Positions 11,322 through 22,474 of a stretch of 64,000 bases of DNA are shown one piece after another. The stretch's first letter is position 1. Each line of letters starts with the position of its first letter. A program made the position numbers and the translations under genes. The stretch spans positions 3,410,001 through 3,474,000 of the forward strand of contig AP026544.2 in assembly GCA_026075535.2 (NCBI GenBank), in the 5' to 3' direction. This DNA comes from Tricholoma matsutake (taxonomy: Eukaryota; Basidiomycota; Agaricomycetes; Agaricales; Tricholomataceae). The notes under the pieces are model-generated. The model was not told the origin of the DNA and did not search any database. It saw only the letters and a list, made by a program, of their open reading frames with translations.

Positions 11322-12431
11322 ATGCATGCTGCCACAGCACCAACCGCTGCACTGCCACAACTGCCACATCAACCATTACCACCAACTGCTCAACTGTCAC
11401 AACACCATCACCACCCATCCATGTCAACAACACTATCAAAGCATGCCAGCAACCAGATCAGCCAACTCTGGCACTCGCTACAGCACCGATCGGAAGTGAT
11501 CCCCAAAGCCAAAAGCATGCAAACGTGCTCGATCATTGCTGGACAACAAACCTAAGCAAAAGAAAGCCCGAAAGGAGAGTGAGACCGACAACAAGCAGGA
11601 AGAAAAGAAGAAAGAGAACATGAAAGACCAGGAGAAGGAGAAAAAGGGAAAGAGGAACATGGGAGTGAGGTACGCTGCCCCTGCCATTGCCATCCTGTGC
11701 TGACAGGATGGCATTTTTTTCTTTTAGAAAGACTTTGTTAGCATGGGCACGAGAGGATGCAGCTGCTGAGGCAGCTAGTACCCCGCCCAAGCTTCTGAGG
11801 TAAGTTTTTTTTGTTCTTTTTCTATTTCTATTTCTATTTCTTTCTACTGACATTTCTAATATAGGGCTGAACTTGTTCTTGAAATGAGTGGGCTATCAGT
11901 AGCCCCCCCACCACATGCTCTCTCGCCAGCAGCAACAGCCCAACCAGCTCTCGCCCCAATGGGCTGCCCATGATGCTCAGATGTTGTAACCCCCAAAGCC
12001 GCCAAAAACACCGCAACAAGCAGGACAATGGCAACAAGGGGAAGAACAACAACCCCAGCGATAATGACAACAAAAGCACTGATGATGACAGCCAGCACCA
12101 GGGGAAGGATGACAACAGTGATGGTGATGACCAGCACAAGGGGGACCACTGCGAGAGCAACAACAACAACAATGAAAGCAGTGGGAACAATGAGGAGGAG
12201 GATGACAGCAACAGCAATGAGGAGGATGACAACAACAATGACAGCGAGAAGCACAGCGAGAAGCACAGCGAGAAGCACAGCGAGAAGCACAGCGAGAAGC
12301 ACAGCGAGAAGCACAGTGAGAAGAAAAACAACGAGCAGAACAACAGGAAGATGAAGACCAGCAGGAAGATGAAGAATGGTGAGAAGAACAACAACAACAT
12401 GAAGAACAGCAAGAAGAACAGCGAGAACAAG

Positions 12432-12504
<73 letters not shown>

Positions 12505-12521
12505 AGAACAACAACAATGAG

Positions 12522-12559
<38 letters not shown>

Positions 12560-12980
12560 CGAGAATGGGGATGGGGACGAGGATGGGGGCGAGAACGAGA
12601 ATGACAATGACAATGACAATGACAATGGCAACAAGAACAAGAACAAGAACAAGAACATCACCAACACCAACACCAATGATGCAGACAAGGGGGAGGATGA
12701 CAATGGGACTGACAACAACAATGGGACTGACAACAACAATGGGACTGACAGTGGCAACCTCATGAACCTTGTCACCGCCACCAATGCTGCTGCCAACTGT
12801 GCCACCACTGCTGCTTGTTCTACTAACCCTTCCCCTGCTTCGGTAGAAGGTAAATATTTTACCAGAGTATTGTTTGTTATCCTTAATGTTAGATTAGACT
12901 TTCCTCAATGTGACCCCAAGGGTGCTTGTCAACATGGTAAATTTTCTCGCTGTCATAATATTTGTAATTTTTGTAATTGA
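11322..12980 (+). CDS. asparagine-rich low-complexity exons of KDZ-type element (uncertain)
   Basis: Probable exons with low-complexity products. Intron-like segments are 11671-11725 (GTACGC to CTTTTAG, with an 11-bp hairpin) and about 11803-11866 (GTAAGT to ATATAG). Past 11970 one frame reads Asn, Asp, Lys and Ser almost exclusively: seven copies of a 12-bp unit for Ser-Glu-Lys-His (12243-12325), then an (AAC)n run giving poly-Asn (12433-12560), then NGTDNN repeats (12710-12750). A second frame is also open, reading Thr, Arg and Met, so the true frame is unsettled. The product is not recognised. The block lies directly upstream of, and on the same strand as, the companion gene at 13.1-14.3 kb. 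Confidence 0.35.
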
Positions 12981-13100
12981 AGATCTTCATGTACATGAAG
13001 GAACCAAGGATAGTATTGGAAGCAAAGGTAACAATTTTATCTTTGAATGGTTTGCTTTTTTAAAGCCCATTCTTATTAGATATGGACTTTTCACTCCCAG

Positions 13101-14292
13101 GAATTGACCAAGGTATCATTATCTGGATCTTGTTTTCTATTTCCAACCCATATTAGATGTACCTATGGCTAGTCCACCAACCAGCCCTTCACAAAAATTA
13201 CAGGGAGCCTCATGTACTACTGGTGGTGTTATCTGTGGCCATGCCTATGGAAATGTGTTCAACCTTGCAGATTCTCATGACCTGGAAACTGATGCTGCAG
13301 CTTCAGTCATGGGTAAAGTTTACTTATATGACTCGTGTGTTGATCCTGCCACTACCAAGCCAAAGTCTGCATTCAAGCTTAAAGTTATGACTTCATTGGG
13401 TGTGGTTCTGTCAAAGCTGGCAGAGAAAGATTCTCCAGTTTGCCGTAAGTCATTTGACTAACCATTTTTTGGAATATGTTTGTAAGGTTTCTGCAGGTCA
13501 AAATTTAAGAATTTTTGTATATAAAGATGACCTTTGGAATATTGAAGGACACTATTCCACTGCAATCAAAGATGAAGAACCTGTCACATGGAACTTCATT
13601 AATGGAGAATATGTTCTTCCAGTTTCAATTGTAAGTTGTGTTTTATTTAATATTGGAAAAATTCAGCTATCTATCAATAGGAATGTGAACCTGCTTTCCA
13701 GTCTGTTATGCATACAGAATCTCTATCTATATTACCAACCCTTACTTGTGATTCTACTCCTGCCTCACTTTCAACTTTGGCTACTACCACTCTCACTCCC
13801 TTCAAGAACAATCTTATAACTCATCTCAATATTCCATCAAATTTGGCTGATTGTACTGATGGTGGTCTTCACATTGGCTATCAAAAGTATAAAGCATTCT
13901 TAGAGGCCAATACAACTTTGGCTGCACTCTGTGCTTCCAGAGAATGGGAAGGAAGGAAGCCTTCAGTCACTGATTTGATTGAAATTTTTCAGTCTAAATC
14001 CATGTGGCATGCCAACCATTCCAAAGCTTTCTCCCAAGTATCTGACTATCCTGAGATGGTGAGCTGGTTGGAGAGGAGGAAAGATGCTCCTTCCAATATT
14101 GAGCTTTGGGGCTATGAGAAGGTTGCATACAATTTCAAGGATCTTTTTGCTTTTTTGAATGGCAAAGCCAAAGAAGTGGGTAAATCAGGGGGCAAGAGCA
14201 AAGGAAAGATGAAGTCGAAGAATGAAAGTGGTGCTGGTAGTGGTAGTGGGTCCAAGAAGAAAGGTGACAAGAAGAAGAAGGGTTCAAAGTAA
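13101..14292 (+). CDS. spliced companion gene of KDZ-type element, unknown function
   Basis: Exons on the plus strand are separated by short introns: 13113-13156 (after a 12-nt micro-exon), 13445-13496 and 13631-13680. Joining them gives a continuous frame. The last exon encodes a compact domain (DLIEIFQSKSMWHANHSKAF, YPEMVSWLERRKDAPSNIEL, then YNFKDLFAFLNG) followed by a Lys/Gly/Ser-rich basic tail ending KKKGDKKKKGSK and a stop at 14292. The basic tail suggests a nuclear or nucleic-acid-binding role, but that is inference. I do not recognise the domain. Its position 58 bp before the CxC5/CxC6 gene on the same strand suggests one element carries both. The N-terminal boundary is unknown. Confidence 0.55.
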
Positions 14293-14349
14293 GTAAATAG
14301 TTAGAGCCCATGCAATTGCAATAGTTTTTTGAGCTTGCTACCTTACAGC

Positions 14350-16149
14350 ATGTGGCGAATTCATCCTCTGGAATTCCTTCAAGTTTTAATCTGGAAGATT
14401 GTTTTAAATCTGAACCAGCTGCAACTTTTATTATGGATATCAATTATCTTCAATATCCTACCAACCGTCACTGCTCTACCCGAGGAAAGCCCATTCCCAG
14501 AAATCCCCTTCAAACTGTTCAGCCAATTTATTCAGGATAATTTCAGTTCCAAAATTTCACTTTCAACAGTTCTTGTTATTCTGTTCACTATGACAGATAA
14601 CACAGACTTGTTGAATTTACATTCAAGGCAACAAAATCCAAAATGCACAGGAGAAAAATGTGTCACCATTTGTAGTTGGATGAAATGCCTTGCTTGTGCA
14701 ATGGACAATAAATTGTACAAGCAACAAGATGTCAGGTTACTCAAGAAATCAGACAATGTCACTGAAACAAAGACAAGAATCAACAATATTGGAACTAAAC
14801 TTGATGCGCTGGCCAAGCTGTTGGATTTAAATCCTTATAATGATAATGGTCAATTTCAGCAGAAGCTCAAGCCAGTTTCACACAAATCTATTGATCCAAT
14901 CCATGTTATATGTCCTAACTCATATGAATGTGAAACTTTGAACTGTCAACCCCGGTCACTGCTGCAAATCACTAAATCACGAGATATTCCATTGGTGACC
15001 TTAATCAAAGGCTTTGGATATTATGAAGATGTTCCAGTATTGACTGGGAAATGTCCAGATTGTCAAACTGCTTATCATGCAGATCATGAACATACACCAG
15101 TTTCTGGTGAACAAGGTCGATTTGACAGACTATATCTGAATTCTGCCAAGTACATTGAAGCTGGACAGAATATCTGGGTGGATAGGCTGTTTTCCAACAT
15201 TGTTCTGTCTCCTATGTATAGCTTTCATGCTTCAGCTGCAGCCATTACAGAATTTTGGAATAATGCTTTCTGGGAAAACCTATCAGAAACCTGTCCAAAA
15301 CTTTCTCAGCATCAGACTTGGCATACATATGTCCAAGAATCAATTCGTACAGTTGCCTCTGCATCAGGCATTAATCTTGTGCTCCAAGATGGTCTTGCAA
15401 CCAATGAAGTCACAAAAGAGGCATTTGAAATATTAGGAGAAGGTGGAATGATATGGGCTGCAGATCAACATTCATGCTCAGAATGTACTCACCAGTACAA
15501 GGGCACTTCTGATGTAATTGCAGAGGTGATCTAGCAGCAATAGTTGGAGTGGATGAAAATACACCTGTGCCTGCATATGAAGGTGATAGAACCCTTGAAA
15601 TGAAGGACAAGAACAAAATACTAGAGGCAATCTAGAGAGCCCCCAAGATGGTGACAATATGGATATTGATTATTCACCTGTCAAACTTGTGATGATGGAT
15701 GGGATTGTTATGCCTAATGTATGTATTTTGACTGTTACATATAACTAAAGCTAATAGCTTTCTAGCATTGTGCATATGAAGATTGCACATCTCAACTTTC
15801 CAATTTTCATGGAGGAGCATTTTGTGCATTACATGAATCTGAATATGGGGCTAAATGCAGAATCCATGGCTGTACCAATCAGAAAGTTGTTATGACTCAA
15901 GCATGCCCACAGCATCAGGAACAATGGAAGAAACACACTGAAAAACACAACTGACACTTCTGGCATCCGGAGGATATTGCAGTGACCAAATGAAAATATG
16001 CCTTGGACAGCTCCAATTACTGAGAATGTACAACCACATGATGAACCTGCCCCAGAGCCACAAAGGACCAATTATTTCACTGCCCCAAGATTCTATTGTG
16101 TGGAAACTATATGTGCTCCATGTGGTGTGGTTATTGCATGGGCAAAGTT
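14350..16149 (+). pseudogene. KDZ-associated CxC5/CxC6 protein, 5' part
   Basis: 5' part of a gene split by a Gypsy insertion. It shows the layout of fungal proteins with CxC5 and CxC6 cysteine clusters associated with KDZ transposases. CxC5-like cysteines lie in HVICPNSYECETLNC (about 14903-14947) and LTGKCPDCQTAYHAD (about 15040-15084), followed by an aromatic-rich helical block with YLNSAKYIEAGQNIWVDRLF (15132-15191) and the knuckle CSECTHQYKG (about 15478-15507). CxC6-like cysteine and histidine residues follow near 15760-15950 (ALHESEYGAKCRIHGC; CPQHQEQWKKH). The frame runs into VVIAWAKF at 16149 and resumes at 24318. Introns (for example GTATGTATT near 15718) and nonsense mutations break the frame. 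The start is uncertain; the first in-frame ATG is at 14350. Confidence 0.7.
16145..16149 (+). other. target-site duplication AAGTT, left
   Basis: AAGTT lies immediately before the 5' LTR of Gypsy-1 and is repeated at 24318-24322 immediately after its 3' LTR. This is the 5-bp duplication expected of a Gypsy integrase. Confidence 0.95.
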
Positions 16150-16844
16150 TGTTACAATTTTCCTTGTAACTCATGGAACCCGACCGACCCGATGCACCCG
16201 ACGATTCCCTCCAGACAGGAGGCACTACCTGATTCATGCCTAGGGCATGTCCTTGACACCAGACACACACACGACACATGCTGACTGCATGCATTCGATC
16301 CCCTTCCCGTGGAAGGCACCCTTGACGTATGGTGACTCCATGCACCTGAACCCATTCCCACACATGCTGTGATACGACAGCCCCTTGACATGAGGTCCAT
16401 GACATCGGACGCCTCATGCTAGGCATGAGGCTTATCTCTTATTGTTTCCTGACAGGCTGCGCTGCAGCACTCCATGACATCGGACGCCTCATGCAAGGCA
16501 TGAGGCTTATTGTTTCTATTCATACCTGATACACATCTACCTTTCCAATTGGACGATAAGGACCTTCCTATTAGTATAAGTACTGCGACTTGTAGTAGGA
16601 ATGTCCTTAGTTTAGATCTAGGCAATCTACAGCTTTAACTTGTGAACTTGCGAACTTACTCGAAACCACTAAGGAAGCCCCTTAGTGCGTGAACCCAAAC
16701 GACTCTACACAGAAGGCCTGCTAGAGTGCATTATCTCTCTTACATTGGATGCTCAAAGTAAGACTAGTGCCGAACGACTTGTCGAGGAAGCACCTCATCA
16801 AACGACATTGACTAGATCGAGTGGTTGAGGCTTCGCCCTTAACA
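16150..16844 (+). repeat. Gypsy-1 5' LTR
   Basis: It runs from TGTTACAATTTTCC to CGCCCTTAACA. It has two copies of a hairpin block, GCCTCATGC-NN-GGCATGAGGC, near 16417-16437 and 16481-16506, each tied to GACATCGGA, and a TATA-like TATTAGTATAAGTACTG near 16570-16586 after CCAATTGGACGATAAGG. The TATA-like box marks the likely promoter, and transcription should start a little downstream. Confidence 0.95.
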
Positions 16845-17160
16845 TAAGATCTAAACTATCTGCTAGCCCACCTACCTAGGTGTAGGCAATACGTCTCGAT
16901 ACACACCACAACAACCCGGGTCTAGACAAACCCCAGACTGACCACCAAGAGAAGCAGAACCACAGCCAGGTTCATCTTGGTACTGATACAATGGAAGACT
17001 AGTCCGTTACTCAACCCCAACACAGCGTTGGTTCTACAGATCAACCAACAGACAACGAGGAGATTTCCTCACCGACGAAGACTTTGAACAACTGCACACA
17101 CCCCCACCCAAAACATCCACCCACTTCTTAACAGATGAAACCGACGATCTCTATAACGAG

Positions 17161-18057
17161 ATGTCTGAACCTGCAACCACACCGATGACGTCTGTAAAGG
17201 ACATTTGAATCCGATCACCAACAGACTTCTCAGGAGAGCGGACCAAGACTGCCAAGTTCCTGCAGGAGATAGACCTGTACTTGCGAATCAATGACCAGGT
17301 CTATGACATGAATGACAAGAAGATCATCTTCATGCTGTCCTTCATGAATGGAGGGACAGCAGCCACCTGGGTGCAGGCATTCGTCAACCAACACCAGTCC
17401 AAGGGACTCGGTGAATACGCAGACTTCCGACAGAAGGTCTTAGAGGCCTTCTTGCTGATTGATGACACCGGAATGGCAAAGACAGAGATCAAGAATCTCA
17501 AGCAAGGTTCAGGGAACCTTGAAGAATATGTGGCGAACTTCCACATCCTGAAAGACAGGACAGGAATCACAGAAGATGCAGCCATGATCGAGTACTTCAT
17601 GGATGGACTGCACCCCAAATTACTGAAGAGGGTACACACAATGGAAACAGTACCCAACACTCTCGAGGGCTGGATAAAGGCAGCCTCGAAATATGAAGGC
17701 CAATGGAAATGGGCCATGGCAATCCTGGGGAAGACCAGGCAGAACCAGAAGATGAAAGAAACAACGAAGAAAGGACAGCCCTCTCTTGACATCAACCGAC
17801 TGATGAACCAAGAACGCATGGAACACCTCCAAAAGAGACTGTGTTTCATCTGCCACCAACCCGGACACCGATCGTCTGACCACAAGGATGGAAAAGACCC
17901 CATCCAGACAGGGTCAGCACCTCCTCCTTACCGAAACCGCTTCACCCAGAAAAAGACTGAGGTGGACACCTACCAGAAGATCCACATGATGCTGGATGAA
18001 CTAGACAAAGAAGAAAAGGAACAAGCCCTCAACCTCATGGAGGAATCAGGTTTTTAG
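17161..18057 (+). pseudogene. Gypsy-1 gag with CCHH knuckle
   Basis: Capsid/nucleocapsid-type protein that packages element RNA. I start it at MSEPATTP (17161) because the homologous Gypsy-2 gag starts MSTEP at the same place. A TGA at 17206 follows KDI; after it comes SPTDFSGERTKTAKFLQEID, the usual start of a retrotransposon gag domain. The capsid-like helical part runs to about residue 190. The knuckle CFICHQPGHRSSDH has a His where the fourth Cys of a CCHC knuckle is expected, and Gypsy-2 gag shares this (CFVCHQPGHRATEH). Length is about 298 codons, normal for a fungal Gypsy gag. The next frame, the protease, starts 17 nt after the stop in a different frame. Confidence 0.9.
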
Positions 18058-18074
18058 AGCAGCAGCCTGATACG

Positions 18075-18551
18075 ATGCCAGTCACTGCTGAAATTTCCAT
18101 AGGGTCTGTACTCTTAGCTACCATGAATAGACAATCTATGTGCCTGTCTATTCAGGTAGCTGAGTCAGACAATGGAAAAGACATCACAACGAATGTGCTC
18201 CTCGACTCTGGAGCAGGAGAAGTCTTTATTGACTCAAAATTTGTCAAACAAGAAGGGATCAAGACATATCCCTTGGGCTACACCATCTGGGCCACAAATG
18301 TAGATGGAACTTTGAACAAGCAGGGAACGATCACAAGATACGTGAGGGGAAGGCTCCACATCAATGGACAGAGCTACCCAATGAAATACCTAGTCGCCAG
18401 ACTAGGCAAGGAATCAGTGATCCTGGGCCTGTCGTGGCTACAGGAGGTGAACCCAATTATCGATTGGAAGAAAGGAACTCTTGAGTTCCAAGACGAAGAA
18501 CAATGGGCTCAAATCCAACGGATCTTGGAAAAGACAAGAAGAGCCAAATGA
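18075..18551 (+). pseudogene. Gypsy-1 aspartic protease domain
   Basis: Retropepsin-like domain that would process the polyprotein. The active-site motif is VLLDSGAGEVFID (Asp-Ser-Gly-Ala) at about residues 44-56, and the C-terminal hydrophobic motif is SVILGLSWLQEVNPIIDW. It is in a different frame from gag and is followed at 18551 by TGA. The linker beyond is rich in Lys, Arg and Glu and contains a 72-bp tandem duplication (about 18633-18776, KTRERLS.ERERNLA), with TGA at 18621 and 18753. Confidence 0.9.
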
Positions 18552-18963
18552 GCCCTCCCAAACACCCTAAAGCTCCCCAGGGTCGACACTGAAAGGGAAG
18601 CACCCAACAACAAACTGGCATGAATTCGATGCATCGTGGCCAAAACAAGAGAAAGACTCTCCGAAGAAAGGGAGAGAAATCTTGCCCGAGCCAGATCGGC
18701 TGTGGCAAAAACCAGGGAGAGACTCTCCAAAGAAAGGGAGAGAAACCTTGCCTGAGCCCGATTGGCCGTGGCAAAAATGAAGGAAAGCAAAGGAGCTGAA
18801 TTCAGTCCAGAAAGCCGTTGTGAAGACCAGGACCAAAGACACTCCTAAAGAAGACAGGAACCTCAAAGTGGCAAGATGTGCCGTTGCCAAAACCCAAGAA
18901 AACCAGAAGAAAAGACAACTGGAGAAGGGAAAGAACAATGAATGCGACAGGACATGACGAATC

Positions 18964-21900
18964 GTGCAAAAGATGAAAGAACTGCTAACCTCCACAGGGG
19001 AGGGAAGCACTGGCAAAAGGAACATGAAAACGACACTACGAAACAGGATAAACAACCCTCGACAAGGGACTACCCCGACCCACAATATTAGGACCCCAGA
19101 TCATGGTACCACCAATGCTGAAGTACCTATGCCCAGGGAGACTCCCCCTCAAGTGAAGGTCGAGGAGATACCTGATGAAGAATTACTGGCAGACACCGGC
19201 ATGGAAATACGAGCAATGGAAGAGACCTACGAACAAGATGCGACAGACCTCTTGATTGCATATGTACAAGGAGAACCGGTCATTGGCATATTCGAACTGC
19301 CAGAAGAACCACCCCTCACCAGGGAGCACTGAGGACTGACCCATAGGTACATACAGAAAACAAACACGATCTCCAGGATCACAAAGGCCAAAGACTCCCC
19401 GCGATACGTATTCTCAAAGAGTGCATGGATCAGAGCAAAGACATCCATTTCCCAGCAACTCGCGCATGAACAGGATGAGGGAAAAGAGGCCAGCAAACAG
19501 ACCCTGGATGACCTACTGCCACCAGAATACCAGAAATACAGACAGGTATTCGAAAAGGCTGCATCTGAATGATTCCCAGAATCAAGACCATGGGATCACG
19601 CAATTGACTTGAAGGAAGGCTTTGTACCAAAAGATTGCAAAGTCTACCCATTGACACCGAAAGAACAAGAGAAACTCAATGAGTTTCTCAACAAAAACCT
19701 GGAAAAAACCTGGAAAAAGGATACATCTGACCATCAAAATCACCCATGGCATCCCCATTCTTCTTCATGTTGAAGAAGGACTCTGATGCTCTGTGACCTT
19801 GCCAAGACTATTGCTATCTGAATGAAGGAACGATCCGGAACAACTACCCCCTCCCACTGATTGGAGACCTCTTGGACAAGCTAAAGGGAGCGAAATTTTT
19901 CACAAAACTCGATATTTGATGGGGATATCACAACGTACAGATAAAGAAAGGAGACAAGTGGAAGGCAGCATTCAAGACTAACCGAGGGCTATTCAAGCCA
20001 ATGGTGATGTTCTTTGGGCTGTGCAACTCACCGGCAACATTCCAGGCCATGATGAACGATCTCTTCCGAGATATGCTAGATGAAGGATGGCTCATCATCT
20101 ATATGGACAACATCCTGATCTTCTCAAAGACAGAAGAAGAACACCAGATAAGGACCGAAAGGGTCCTCGAATGACTACGACAATGCAATCTCTACCTGAA
20201 AATAGAGAAGTGCAAATTCAACGTACAGGAAGTTGAGTTCTTGGGCATGATCGTCAGACCCAACGAACTTGCAATGGACAACACAAAACTGGCTGGGATC
20301 AAGGACTGGCCCACGCCAAGGACAGTGAAGGATGTAAGATCCTTCCTAGGATTCAGAAACTTCTATTGACGATTCATCAGACACTTTGTGGATCTGGCCA
20401 GACCGCTAAACGATTTAACAAAGAAGAACCAGAAATTCGAATGGACGAATGACTGCCAGCAGTCGTTTGATGCGCTAAAAAGGAAGTTCAATGAAACCCC
20501 AGTACTGCTGATGCCAGATGCAATAAAACCATTTGTGGTGGAATCTGATGCCTCAAAATTTGCGACAGGTGCAGTACTCAGACAACAGGACGCCAACGGA
20601 GACTGGCACCCATGTGGATACATCTTGCATTCTTTCAACGAAGCAGAAAGAAATTATGAGATATACGACTGGGAACTATTGGGAGTAATCCGAGCGCTGG
20701 AAACATGGAGACACTACCTACAGGGGACACCATTCCCTGTGACGGTACTGTCCGATCACAAGAACCTGACGTACTTCCATCAGCCACAGAAACTGAACCA
20801 ACGACAGGCTAGATGGAGCATCTACCTGTCACAATTTGACCTGAAGCTACAACATGTACCAGGATCACAAATGGTACAATCTGACACCCTATCGAGGAGA
20901 GCAGATCATATAGCTGAAGAAGACACCGATAACAAGGACAAGACCATCCTCGCTGATGAACTGTTCATCAAAACAATCGACACTGAGCTCCAGGGAGCCC
21001 TGGTCTCAGCAATAATGAAGGATGACCTCGTAAATGACGCTTTACGAGCCCTGAAGAACAACGGAACTCCCCCAATCAAATCTGCATTGGATGACTGGAA
21101 ATTCGAAGATGGCCTGCTCTTTTTCAAAGACAGATGCTACGTGCCACAGGACAAAACCCTCCGCTGAGTGATCATACAGAAATATCATGATAGCATCACG
21201 ACAGGGCACCCTGGACAATGGCAGATGATCAAACTTATCCGACGAGACTACTGGTGGCCAGGAATGGCCAACTTCATCAAGAAGTACATCGAAGGCTGCA
21301 CAAAATGCCAGCAAATGAAAGTGAATACACACCCGATGACCCCACTGCCAACACCGATATCATCTGATGCCAGCAGACCATTCGAGCTGGTAACGACAGA
21401 TTTTATCACAGACTTGCCCATGATAAATGGATTTGACTCAATCATGGTCATGGTAGACCATGGTCTTACGAAGGGGGTAATTTTTATCCCTTGCACGAAG
21501 ACGATCGATGCACTTGGCACTGCAGACCTTTACCTGTGCCATGTATACACAAGATTTGGACTCCCCGGAAGAATCATCTCAGACAGAGACCCTCAATTTG
21601 TGTCCAACCTCTTCCGAGAACTTGGACGATTGCTCGGGATTAAGCTATCCATGAGCACCGCCTATCACCCCCAGACCAACGGAGAAACAGAGCGAGTAAA
21701 CCAAGAGCTAGAGGTTTACCTCCGCATGTTCTGTTCAAACAAACCCGAAGATTGGGAGCATTATCTCCCAACGGCAGAATTCACACACAACCAGAAGACG
21801 CACTCCGCAGTAAAACACTCGCCATTTTACTTAATGATGGGATATCAACCACACGCTATCCCCACTCCATACGAAAAGACGAACGTGCTGGCCACCAAAC

Positions 21901-22427
21901 AGAGAATCCAAGAACTTCTCTCTGCAAGAAGGGAAGCTCTTGCCGCACACGAACTAGCCAGACAGGCTATGGCTGCCCGAACAAAAGGGTGATACAAACC
22001 ATTCAAGGTTGGAGAACAAGTATGGCTTGACTCCAAGAACCTGAAGATTGGCTACCCAACGAGAAAACTGGTGCCAAAATGAGAAGGGCCCTTCGTGATT
22101 GAAGATGCCTTGTCAAGAACAACATACCGATTGAAACTTCCGCCGAGATGGAAGATCCACCCGGTATTCCATGCGGCTTTACTCACGCGATACCATGAGA
22201 ACGACACTCATGGGCAAAACTTCCTGACTCCACCACCCAACCTTGTGGAAGGAGAAAACGAATACGAGGTAGAAGCGATCATCGCACACAAGAAGCACAG
22301 CAAGACATGCCATTACCTTGTGAAATGGGTTGACTACCCGACATCTGAAAACACATGGGAACCCAAATCAAACCTGAAGAATGCCCCCGAGATCCTGACA
22401 GCATATAAGAAGAGGTACCACCTCTGA
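18964..22427 (+). pseudogene. Gypsy-1 pol: RT, RNase H, integrase, chromodomain
   Basis: Replication and integration polyprotein. RT runs from about 19600 to 20340 (FFGLCNSPATFQAMMND; the YMDD motif reads YMDN, the second Asp being AAC at 20109-20111). RNase H is at about 20510-20870 (VVESDASKFATGAVLRQQ; LSDHKNLTYF). The integrase zinc region is HPGQWQ...CTKCQQMK (about 21205-21320), with catalytic Asp, Asp and Glu in VTTDFITDLP, ISDRDPQF and NGETERVNQELE. The chromodomain is at about 22260-22425 (YEVEAIIAHKKHS, HYLVKWVDYPTSENTWEP). TGA stops lie at 19330, 19570, 19728, 19794, 19917, 20172, 20367, 21165, 21990 and 22080. An 11-bp tandem duplication near 19697-19715 shifts the frame once. The intact Gypsy-2 frame has Arg at most of the stop positions that could be aligned. 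Confidence 0.95.
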
Positions 22428-22474
22428 TGGAACCCAGAACCCCCTCCTTCTTCCCACTATGATACTACCCAAGA

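Noticed and set aside
10432..11372. Overlapping frames of 230-260 codons on both strands reading repeats such as SPTGVHWESNWSPLGVQLES
   Set aside because: They come from a stop-free 22-bp satellite read in all frames; a unit not divisible by three opens every frame. No gene is implied.
11834..12808. 324-codon Leu/Ser/Phe-rich frame on the minus strand
   Set aside because: It is the complement of the (AAC)n and GAC-rich DNA. A membrane protein reading is an artefact of composition.
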